A DNA stretch of 64,000 bases from Galaxea fascicularis (Eukaryota; Cnidaria; Anthozoa; Scleractinia; Euphylliidae): contig OX419341.1 of the NCBI GenBank assembly GCA_948470475.1, positions 11,245,600 through 11,309,599 on the forward strand. The letters are read 5' to 3'. A program made the position numbers and the translations under genes. Shown here one piece after another: positions 24,101-36,100 of the stretch (positions are counted from its first letter, which is position 1; each line of letters begins with the position of its first letter). Under the pieces are notes generated by a model that was not told where the DNA came from, made no database searches, and worked only from the letters and a program-made list of their open reading frames with translations.

Positions 24101-27100
24101 GGTCTAATCCCTGAGGTTTGATCAATAGAGATACAACGTGGTACTTAGTTATGTCAAGTTACCTTTAAATAGATGATGATCTTAATTCAGCAGTTTCTAC
24201 CTATACACTTTTACAGCAACTCCACTGATAAGAACCTAACTTAAAATTTTAGCCTTAATAGGTTCTTATGTAAAGGGGGCTTAAAATGAAAATTTTAGCC
24301 AAACAGGTTCTTACCTGTAAAACCCAGGTTCTTATACGTGGGCTATTACTGTATTTTAGCGTAATCTTGGCTTTGAGTTCTACGGCTACTTTGTTTCCAT
24401 GGGATGAGACGGGAAAGAAGTTTCGACTGTTAACTTAATATTTGCTAGACGACATTGAAGTTTTGTTTTTGTCATTAACTAAAGCAATTCAGCCTCCTGC
24501 TAATTATTGCTATTCGCAAGGTAAGGATTTTCATTTTGCAAGCGAAAACAACCATGAGAACTTCGTGTGATGCGTGTAGTAAAAGCCGTGCTGTCTTAAC
24601 TTAATCAGGGACATCTAAATACACCTGTATGGCTACATATACAAGCGGGAACCTAGTTTAATTTAAAGAGAATTAGTTGAAAATTAGGGCTTTCAAATGT
24701 TCCAGATGTTCCAACCCTTTGATCCGGGAGGCCTATCAGCATGCCTATCGGGGGAATAACGTTTGAAGCTGATAAGGATCAATGAAATTGACAACATAGT
24801 CCAGAAATTACCGGAAATGCCCCTAATACCAGCAGGTGTATTCTCCATACTGTTCTCCATACATTTATTATGATAACGATGAGGAGAACTTGATAAGCAT
24901 GCAATACCTTTCTTACTTGTTGATCACTTCCTTTTTTCTCATAACCTTTATGTTTGATCGATCAGTGTTACTTTAAGGCGAAATTAAACATTGATCACGC
25001 TTAGGGGTTAAAGGGGTAACGGCCTTGGATCACAAGGCCAGGATGACGGTCTCTAAATACAAGTACAAACCAACCGAGCTGAAACTGAAAGTACGAAATT
25101 CTTAGATGAGTAAGTGAATGATATTCAGTTGAATCGCAACACATTGCTACCAATCAATGATAAACCGTGTCGGTGCTTTCTAGCACTTTCTCATACGTCC
25201 TTGCTCAACACTTTACCTGATTTACGTCTTTATTGTTTTGTGTTGCACTGACTGCTTTTGTGTTTGCTAAACAGCTCTCATCGCAATTTCATTACGACTA
25301 TGGTATGCGTGCAGTAAAAGCCGTACTGGCAGCGGCTGGCAATCTAAAGCTCAAGTACCCAGCTGACGACGAGAATGTGTTGTTGCTCAGATCCATCATG
25401 GATGTCAATCTTCCCAAGTTTCTCTCTCATGATATTCCACTGTTTCAAGGAATCATCTCTGACCTGTTTCCAGGAGTGTCGTTACCAAAGGCAGACTATG
25501 GCACTTTCTTGGACACGGCCAAAGAGGTCAGTCTTTTATTTTCAGGCCGCTGTCGTTGTCGCTTCGGTGTTAAACGTTACTGCTTTATTTGTCGTTGAAA
25601 TGTAGTTTGTATTTTTTGTTATTCTAACGTTCATATTTACACAGATTTGCGAGAAGAAAAATCTTCAGATGGTTGACTTCTTTAGTGAAAAGATTATTCA
25701 AACGTACGAAATGATGATTGTTCGACACGGGTAAGAATGAGGGTTTCTTTCTTTAACGTTGCCAAACCAGTTTAAACGTAGACGTAGTAGTCTTAATTCT
25801 GTGTTACTATTGAATTTGTAGATTTATGATGGTCGGGGATCCATTTTCAGGGAAGACCAAAGTCCTTGAGGTTCTAGGTGAGACTCTCAACGTCCTGGCA
25901 GACAGAGCCTACGATGATGAAAACGTGAACAAGGTACTTCGCGAATGAGCTTGTTATAAAGGTTGAGATTGAACTGTTACATATCGTAACGAATCTACGC
26001 GTGTCAATATATGGAAACCATATAATTGAACTATGTTTTTCATATCGTAACGAATCTACGAGTGTGAATCTATGGAAATCATATAATTGAACTGCGAATT
26101 GAAGAATGAAGATGTGAGTGATTATCGCAGTTATGAGCACTTGTTAAGGAAGCTCGCAGCAGTTTTTTTGGTATGGTGGTATACGTTTCGAAATCAAAAT
26201 TTCTTATAGAAGACAAGCTTTTAAACTACATGTTTTCCATGTGTGACCAAAGTTTATTTTCTCATCGGTTACTGTAGCAACGGTGACGCAAGGCCGCTCA
26301 TTTTAGAAAAGCCAATTATCTCGAAATCGACTCTGACACTTCATAACGAAACTTTGAGAGTGTAAACTACTCTAGACCCACAACTTGTAGGCCAATTTAG
26401 AAAAAAAATCTATTAAAGGCTCGTTTTGTTTATTTCCGAATTTTTCTTCAAGTTTTTGGAAGAAATATGAAACGTTTACACCATTTATTTTCTGTTCAAA
26501 GAACTATCATGATAGAAAAATACTTTCAATTCACATTGAGCGTCCCAGGCGGCTGTGGTTGCGATATATTTAAGTTTGAATTTATGCCGGCAAATTACGA
26601 ACTTTGTGACTTAAATATTGTACAATCGAAGCTTGTCTTCTGTAAGAAATTTTGATTTCAAAAGGTACACCCCAAGCCAAACAAACCACTGCGGACCGCC
26701 TTAAGAAGAAAAAAATTGAGGTTGCGCGGGAGTGGAACTCATAACCTCTGCGATACCAGTGCAAGAACTCTGAGCCAACAAGCCAACTGGGAGCTGGTCA
26801 TTTTGTTGTTATTCAGGTTTTCGCTGCTGTTTAAGTGGTGTTCATGACTGCGATGATCACTCCCATCTTCCTTGAAATCGGAATCTCTTGATTTTATAGA
26901 CTAATTTATGCGAATTGATGAAACAAAGAAAATACAAATGCGAAAGCTTTTAATTGCTACTTCACCTAAGTTGTCAAGTGTTAGAGAGCAATAAAAGAAG
27001 ACTCTTCTATGATCATATTTAAGAGCGAATGTCGCTAAGGCTTGAACAAAATTGGAAATGGTCAGATTAATCCTTCCTTCATACTTTCTGTGTGGTTAGT

Positions 27101-30100
27101 CCTAGGGATGAAACTACTCACAGTGGCATTTGTTTGATTTCCAACAAAATCAGAGCTGAGTATTGGGGGTTAAGGGGGGGGGGGGGGGATTCAGATCTCG
27201 AAGAAGCATTTTAGGGAAAAGTCAGTGAGATATTTCAAAGAGTAGACAAGCTGTTAAAAATCTGCCTGTATCATAGCAAACTTTCATCCTTCCTCTCAAC
27301 AAAAAACGTTTTTTCACGTAGTGCCCCCCTCTCCTCCCTCACTCAATAGTCCATGCAATGTAAACCTATAATTTTATCGTTTTTCGTACCTTTTGTTCAC
27401 AACTAAATTTCTTTTAAACCATATTATTGCCGCGATTTCAAGCAAAACCCTTCGAATGTTTTCTATGAATAATATCTATTTAGGTTTGACAGTCAGATAT
27501 TGAGGAGATTTACAATTGTTGTTTTCAAAAATCACATCTCTTTGCAAGTGTGTTAATTTATGCAAATTTTTGTTCTCGGGTAACTCGGCGCGAAAATCGA
27601 AACCTAAGCTGTCCAGCACTGCAAACTACTTTGAAAATCACACAGAGGTCCATGGTCAGTCCTCAACGTCTTATCGATGTCAAGTGAATGCATGTCGCTG
27701 CATTCCAACCACAGTCCTCTATTCGGTAACACCTCAAATGCTTCCTTTTACGACAACAACCAATCCAATTTGCTCCAGCTGCTGATTGTTCGACAAACAG
27801 CTTCAAACATTATCATATCACATCTTAACATTATCACGTCTTACTTAGATCTGGGTATTTTAAGGGAACTATTGGATATTTGAAAGGACAATACTTAAGA
27901 GGTCAGTTGGTCAGAATATCGATTAATTCTACTTGAAATTTAATTTTTCTACAATAACAAAGGTCGGAAACTTTCAGTAAATTTTGATTTAGTATGGGGA
28001 CAGTTTTTTCTTTACGAAGTGTCTAAATGACCGGCAGCCGGTCAAACTCCGGATTCGACTTCAAATCACTATTATGGTCTTCAGTCCGATTCGGGCTCCC
28101 TTTCAAGGGCTTTGTTTTTCTTAGACTTGGTACCACGGGGAGATTTATTGTGTTTTAGGTTAGGGCTTAGGGCTAGCAGTCAAGGAATAAAGACGTTCGT
28201 TATTAGGCTTGAAGATTTGGACCGGCTGCCGGTCATTTAGACTATTCGTACTTTGATAGTTTATATTAATAAAACTGCATCGCTTTCTTAACGGTTACTT
28301 CAATAGTTAAGTCTGCAAATGTCGTCTTTTGTTGAAAATGTCATAAATTCCTCAGTTTTTCTGAATTTGTCAAGGAAATATCGGACTGCCGGTCATTTAG
28401 TGTTTTTACAACCTTAACCGGCTGCCGGCCATTTAGACACAGCCTTTTCTTTACTTTCCAAAATCGTTGAAGAAGTGGCGTAAAGGGTTCGTAGAAGATT
28501 AATGTAATATCTTTAACTATAATTTCTTAGGATATGCATATAATGTCATACTGCACACCTCTTTATGGAAACGTTCCACATTTACTTGTCGAGGCGAATT
28601 ATTTTCCTTGTGTGTGTTTCGCGTGACTGCATTTTGCATAACAGGAACGGGAAGTCAAAACAGGGAATTACTACTCTAGCATAAGTCAATTTATATTTTC
28701 GAAATGGAAAGTTAAACTACTTTGCAAAAAAGGGGAGGCCTACTAAAAGTTGCGCTTGATTACCTCGTTATTTGTTGTGTCCGGATACTGGACTCACTGT
28801 CCGGATACTGGGCTCACTGTCCGGATACTGGGCAACAAAGGAGCTCTGCAGAAATGCAAAGCTCACGAGATAAACGTCATATTACGGACTAAATCTTTTG
28901 CGTCAGAGCCAAAGTTCAGAACTCTTGCGACAGAGGAAGGAAAGTTATAGCAGTTTTTAAGTGAAGCCGTATCCGGATACTCGGCAAAATATTGTACTTC
29001 AAACAGCATTTTCCACATTTTGAAAAAGCAGGCGGTTGGAAATTACTGCTTAAAATACCCAGATCTGAGATGTTCGCCAGCTAAATCTGAAAAGATATAA
29101 TAATGTTTGGAGTTGTTTGTCGAACAATCAGCAGCTGGAGCAAATTGGATAGGGTGTTGTTGTAAAAGGAAGCATTTGAGGTGTTATCGAATAGAGGACT
29201 GTGGTTGGAATGCAGCGACATGCATTCTCTTGACATCGATAAGACGTTGAGGAACCACGGACCTCTGTGTGATTTGTCGTTGGCTCTGAAATGTTTTTTG
29301 AGCTGATAGCTTTGTCAGTGGTATGGACAATGTAATTTACGTATTATAGACTACTTCAAAATAGTTTACAGTGCTGGACAGCTTATTTTTCGATTTTCTC
29401 GCCAGGAGCATAAATGAATAAATGTCTTATTTTCAACTTGTTAATAAATGTCGTTCTCCCCCGCCGGCCCCCCCTCCCCTTGTAAGTGAGCAGGCACTGG
29501 GGCCATCGGGGCGGGTTGGGGGGGGAGGCTAAGTGAAAACTTTTTCTTGTTGAGAGGAAGGATGAAAGCTATGATACAGGCAGATTTTTAACTGCTTGCC
29601 TACTCTTTGAAATATTTCACTGACTTTTCCTTGAAATGCTACTTCGAGGTCCGGATCCCCCCCTCCCCTCCCCCCAATACTCAGCTTTTGCTTTTGCTTT
29701 TGCTTTTGTTAGAAATCAAACAAATGCCACTGTGAGTAGTTTCATCCCAAGGGCTAACTACACATAAAGCATGAAGGAAGGTTTTATCTGACCATTTCCA
29801 ATTTTGTTCAAGCCGTAGCGACATTCGCTCTTTACAGGCAAACTAATTGAAGCGTACCCCTCAAGATTGGATTAATGAACTGATTATTTGAAACTTGAAC
29901 CCGCTAGTCGTTTCAAGAATGCAATAATGAATTGATTATTCGAATATTGAAATCGCTCGTTCAATCCAAGAATACGGCTAACGGGTTCCGTTTTCGAAAA
30001 ATCAGTTCACTATTACATTCTAGAGAAGACTAGTAGGTTTGAAACCTATTGGTCGCAACAGTGAATTGATTTTCGAAAACGGAACCCGTTAGGCGTATTC

Positions 30101-33100
30101 TTGGATCGAACGAGCGAGTTCAATATTCGAATAATCAATTCATTATTGCATTCTTGAAACGACTAGCGGGTTCAAGTTTCAAATAATCAGTTCATCAATG
30201 CAATCTTGAGGGGTACGCTTCACTTAGTTTGACTGTAATATGATCATAGAAGAGTCTTCTTTTATTGCTCTCCAACACTTGACAACTTTGGTGAGGCAGA
30301 TTGTTAACTGTTTGTCTGCTCTTTGAAATATTTCACTGACAAAACTCCAATTTTCAAGGTGCAAAATATCTACCTAAAAATGCTTTTTTGAGGCCTGAAC
30401 CCCTCCCCCCTTAATACTCAGCTCTGGTTTATGCCACAAACAAATGCCATTGTGAGTAGTCTTATCCCAAGGACTAACTACACACAAAGTATGAAGGAAG
30501 GTTTCGTTTGACCATTTCGAATTTTGTCCAAGCCTTAGCGACGTTGGCTCTTAACTAGTAGGTCTAGGGTCTAATTTTGATCAGGTTACGTTTGAAACGT
30601 AAACTGCCAGCGAGGCTTGACTGTGTCATAAGTTCTTCCTTATTGCTTTGTCAGGTTTGGTTCCGTGTAATCAATCCCAAGTCTATTACAATGGGACAGC
30701 TGTTTGGTCAGTTTGACCCTGTCTCCCACGAGGTAGGAAAACCAGCTAACAATACCCTTTTGTGTTTGCAGATGCTTGGTATTCTTTCATATTGTCTTTG
30801 TGCTTCATGCCGCACGTGCGAAGGCTATAATTGTTGGCAAAGTTTTGGTTTGCGCGAGCTCCGTTTACTGGAACGCAAATAATATTCCATCCGTTTGGGG
30901 TATTTTGGCTACGCCCTGATCGGCAAGGGCTTTTATTTAAAATCAGCATAGTAACTTTGGAATAGTCAAATATAAAAGACATAATTCCAGCAAAGGTGAG
31001 GGCACACCCGCCATCCATAAGAACTCTGAGTAAGGAGGGAGGGAGAAATGATCTTGACTTTCTTAAATCAGCGAGCGAAAGAGGCCTCGTGCCTAGCTTG
31101 TGCGTATGATAAAAGATCTATGAGAAATTCCCGGATAAGGAGTACCCCAACTGCAACATGAGAAATTACTTTTTAAACATGACACACTCAACATAAATCC
31201 ATTTATTTCCTTTGAGAGAGGAATTTCTTTAATTACCTTACGATACGACATATTTCAGTTTGCAGAAATTTGGTATTGAAAGTCCCACCTATGCGGGCAA
31301 TAATCCATTTTTGACTGTACTGATTTCGTTTTAGTGGACAGATGGTATTGTGGCCAATACATTCCGTGAGTATGCTGCAGACCAGACTGAAATCAAGAAG
31401 TGGGTAATATTTGACGGACCCATTGATACGCTGTGGATCGAAAGCATGAACACTGTGTTAGATGACAATAAGAAGGTAAGCATTCTCTGTGGCGTTGATG
31501 GTATGGAAGAGAACGCTATTACTTGTATTTAACTTCGGATGCATTTGAATTTGGTCTAGTCAGCATTTTGTTTTGTTTTTTTGGCTGAGGTTTACTGCTA
31601 AAACGTTTTTGCTTATACTTTAGTTGTGCTTGATGAGTGGAGAAATTATTCAGCTGTCAAATGTTATGAGTTTGATCTTTGAATGCAGGGACTTGTCGCA
31701 AGCTTCTGTGAGTATCAGTTGTATAAGTTGTTCATCGGTCATTAAAATATCATTACATGTTATTTAACAAGCATACCCATTATACTCCACACTTGATGAC
31801 CGTTCTTTTACTATGGCAGCTCCCCATGTTTGGAACTCACTTCCCTTTTTCATCAGGAAAACTACCACAGTTAACAATTTTAAAATTCAACTTAAAACCT
31901 TTTATTTTAAGTTAGCTTCTTTTTTTAGCTTACAGGAATTGACAATTTTATTGGTATTTTAAATTCATGTAAATTTAAATTTTAACTTTTAAAGTTAACT
32001 TACAAACCTATCATTTTTAATCAACATATTTTTAGCTTATAGGAATTGACAAATTTTATTGGTATTTTAATTCATGTAAAGCGCATGCGATCATTCTGTC
32101 ATGAAGCATGCGCTATACAAGTTTTTAATTTATTATTATTATTATCCGTGTTTAGTTTCGTTGTTGTCCTGCTGAACATTTTCTTAAGTGTTGTTCTCCT
32201 GGCCCCGATTCCTGAAAAGCCGATTAGCGCTAATCGAGGGTTAAATACTGCTAATCGAGGAATAGAATTTATCCTTCGGTTAGATTGCGTTCCACAAAGT
32301 ACGATTAGGACTATCCCAGAGATCAGGTAAGGGTTAAGTTGAACACACCTAGCGAGGTGGATTATCTCACTAACTGTGGGATTGAAATTTTTCAAAACAA
32401 ACAGAAAGGCGGAACAAACCGTTCCTGAAGTTGCTTAGGAAATTGCGGAAAGCCCCTTATACCACAAATAATAGGTCATCGTAGGCTTGGTAACAAATGA
32501 ACTTTCAGTCCATAGAAATTCAAAAAGTATCAAGTGAAATTTTGCATAAGACATAGAGTAGGAGTACAAATGTGGGAATGGTAGACGTCGCTGAAGGGGA
32601 GGAGGGTAGGGAAAACCAAACCGCGACACACAACAGAGCCCGCGTGGAAAAGGGAGACGATGAGTTTGCCGCGAGAGAACGCTTAAATATAGGACAGGAG
32701 AAAAGCCCGGGGAATAGATAGAAGGGGCGTAGAGTATGCCATGTAAATTTAACAATGTAGATATTTCATGCCTTGTGAATGAATGAGGATAGGATTCCCA
32801 ACATAAACAGTGTAATGGAACAGCCACTCCTTAAACTGTGCATAGTTTCAAATGGTTTTTCAGAAACTTTATTACTCTTGTCAGTGGCCCTGAAAAGGTA
32901 CCCCTCGCGGAGATCGACACTGAGCAGCTCATATAATTGAACATAACGACTTAATGTCGAGCCTGGGCATAGGAGAGGATTTGAACACCTTTTGATGGCA
33001 AAAACATGAAAATCTTAAATAAAATAAAACCTTGATTACTAGGGAGAGACAGTACCTCCTTGGTGAGGGTTCGTCCCAGATCAGAAGCTCGGTCACCTGA

Positions 33101-36100
33101 GAAAAATTCGGCGGAGAAGAAGGCAAGGTCCCTGGCGAAAATACAACGGTTCAGGGGGGTTAGTATCAGAACAAAGAAAGGCTAGGTCGTTGAGGTGATG
33201 ACACAATTTCCACAAAAATGGGCACGAACTGCTTGGGGGAAACATGGGACGAAGCTTCTACTTGGTACAGGAAACGGAGATAATCTTTGACAGACTGGTG
33301 GGAGGCAGGATTGCCTGTTCCGAGGGGGTTACACCATCGGCCGCCTCTACCCACATTAGGGAAAATTTGCCGCGCGCGCACAAACGTTGTCGTCTTTACT
33401 GAGAATCGTAAATTCAGCGATTTGTTGTGGTAAGAAACGGCGCCGATAAACACAGCGCCGGCAAAGGGAAAGTCAAGATCATTAGAGTAGAGGCACTCTG
33501 GGCACTGGACAGCAGGGCACCGATGGTGCAGTACTGAGGGAAGAGCCTGAAGGACAACACAAGAGGGAAACGAAAACTGTTTATAGAAGGTAAAAACCTG
33601 AATACCTAAAGATCCCCCTGCAAAGCACGAGGAGTGAAGGATCCGGCGCGGATTGATTTAAGTTAGGGAAGAATGTCTTTTTGACCCTAAGAACATAATC
33701 TGAGGCAGTTGGACGCTCTGTGGCGCAAGATTGGCCACCAGAAACGTTTGGGGCATAGGTCAGGCACAACAAAAGTAACGGGGCAAGGCTGTGAGGACAA
33801 AAAAATTTTCAGAGGCTCTACCAAAAGAAAGGGAGGGAAAACGTATGCGTTTTCAGAGGGGTCAAGCACTTGGGCAAAAAGATTTCGAACCCGGATTTGG
33901 GAACAGGGAGAAATAACGAAGAGGTGGGCCCTTAGAATCACACTGTACATTGGAAGACAGGGCCATTAGGTCTACTGAATGAGGGCCAAATGCCTGATCC
34001 ACTAGTTTCCAGGCGAGTGAGCTGAGTTTGCAATCTGCATCAGATAGGGAGCGAGACGGAAAATCAGCGGGATTCTCTTTCGAAGGAACAAAAAAGGTTT
34101 TCAGTCCCAGGTTAAATTTTGAGGTAAGGAAAAAGATGTCCTTCATGACAGAGGACAAGGTTGGCATCTGAGAAAGCTGGCGCTCCCAACAAGAAACCAC
34201 AACTTTATTATCGATGAAACAGTCTACCCTGGAATTGGCGATCATTTCTCCAACACTTTCCAAGGTGTGTATCAGTGCTTGTGCCTCCCTGACTGCCATA
34301 GGAAGTTGCCGGGTATCATCATCCCAGTATCCTCGGAACGTTTTCTCCCCCCTCTCGGGGACCTTAAACACGCCGCCCCAGCCAACATCTGATACGACGG
34401 AGAAAAGAGTGATGGGGACGTGTTTTTCGTCTTTCCAAGGAAGATGGAAAGTTATCAAGGAAACGCCAATGCAAGAGTTCTTGCTTCAAAGTGGAAGAAA
34501 CATTGATAGCTCTAGAGGTTTTTGAAGCTGCTGAGATGGCTTGGTAAACACAGTTGGTAAAACGTTTAGCAGCCGGAACCGAAAAGGAAAAGGAGGTCGT
34601 CGTCCCGGCAAACTTCTGCAACATCTTGCGACATAGTCTTACTATTCAGGATGGAATCTCTAAGAGTAGCGAACTTTAAAACCTTTTCTCTGGATAGCGC
34701 AAAAGGCTGGATGTCAGACTGACAGATGTGGCCCAGGAATTTTACTTTGATATGAGGAATGAAGACGCTCTTGACGATACTTAAGAAAGGGCCTAACTCC
34801 GGGAGGATAAAACACGCGATAAAAATCCCCATTTCTGCAAGCTGGAAGTTCGAAAAGCTTGTGGGGAGCCTTGCACGAGGGCAAAGTTGACCACGGTGCC
34901 TATCATCGATATTTTGTGAGCAAGGAACGCTTAGAGACCTTATATAGCTAGTAGCAGCAACAGTGTTGAAAATATAAGCGCTGGCTTTCCATCCGAAAGG
35001 AATAGTGGTGTAGGCGAAATAATAACCTTTCTATTGCAAACCGGAAAAGGTGCGGCTGGAGGGGTGTAACGAAATGCGTTTTCGTTATAAGGGTAGAGGT
35101 GCCCGTAGTGAAATTTTCTAGTTTTCGCCCAAGTTTGTTAAGTGTCCCAAAGCCTCATGTCCAGGGGCACGTTTCTCGAAACTCCCGAAAACGTTTCTGG
35201 ACCGAAAAGCCATTTCTAAAACTGCGATCCAATTATTCGAAAAAGCTTGGTCTTTTACTATGATTTCAAGATAGGAAAGGGCAACTTTGTTGCAAATTTC
35301 ATGCCTGGAAACGTCTTCGTTTTCACGATACGAAGGAAATTAGGGCACCCAAAGTAAGCCCGAAAAGTTTCGGGGGTTTCGAGAAACGCACGCCAGGATT
35401 GTACGTACCACAAGCCACAAAGGCCCACGTAAAACGACTGACATTCCGCCTATACGTTGCTTGGACGACAAGTGCTCATAACCACAAAACGTTCGGCCAA
35501 CGTGCAAAAATAACAAAATAAAGCAAAAAGGGACGGAAATATTAAAATGAAAATAAATACCTCGGGTTCTTGAAACAGAGCCCCCGTGGAAAAGAAAAAG
35601 GATGAGTTTACCGCGAGGGAACGCTTAAATAGCGTAGGAGAAAACCCCAGGGAATAGCTAGAAGAGGCGTGGAGTATGCCATGTAAATGTAACCATGTAG
35701 CAAGAAATGCTTAAGATATTTCGTGCCTTATGAATGAATTAGGATAGGAAATTTAATCTTAGTTCAACTCTTAATCCGAGGATAATTTAATCGCCTTCTT
35801 AGGAACCGGGGCCTGTTTTCGATGGATGAAGTGTCGAGAGTGAGACTGTCTGTGCATTCAGCTTTCTGTCAACACTTACACTGTATTCTTGGTTTTCAAC
35901 CACGTGACAGGGCGGCGATGTTGGGGGTCTAAACAATAGAAAATTCTTTTGAAGAATTTACATAAAAATAGAATTTAGTTCCCAGCGGAGAGAAAGGCTA
36001 TTGTTCTTGACCACCAACATGGCCGCCATGACGTCACGTGCAAGCCAGCAATAGACTTATGGTCTGATTTATATATTCCTTTCAGCCTGCAACTGTCAGT

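Larger units (their letters stand above)
26965..30555. mobile_element. Large inverted-repeat element with composite arms
   Basis: The left arm, from about 26970 to 27830, is matched in reverse by 29110-30300. Shared blocks are the ataaaagaagactcttct block, the aatgtcgctaaggcttgaac block and the acttcaaatgcttcctttta region near 27740. The block at about 29560-29835 recurs as a direct copy at about 30290-30555. No transposase ORF is visible. It resembles a foldback or long-TIR element that lost its coding part. Confidence 0.65.
32199..35815. mobile_element. Palindromic element split by a retroelement
   Basis: Ends tggccccgattcctgaaaag (32200) and cttcttaggaaccggggcct (about 35793-35813) are inverted. 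Both are followed inward by a run of ttaatc/gattaa words. The 3.6 kb between them holds the DIRS-like element, so the ends probably belong to an older MITE that was interrupted. Confidence 0.5.
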
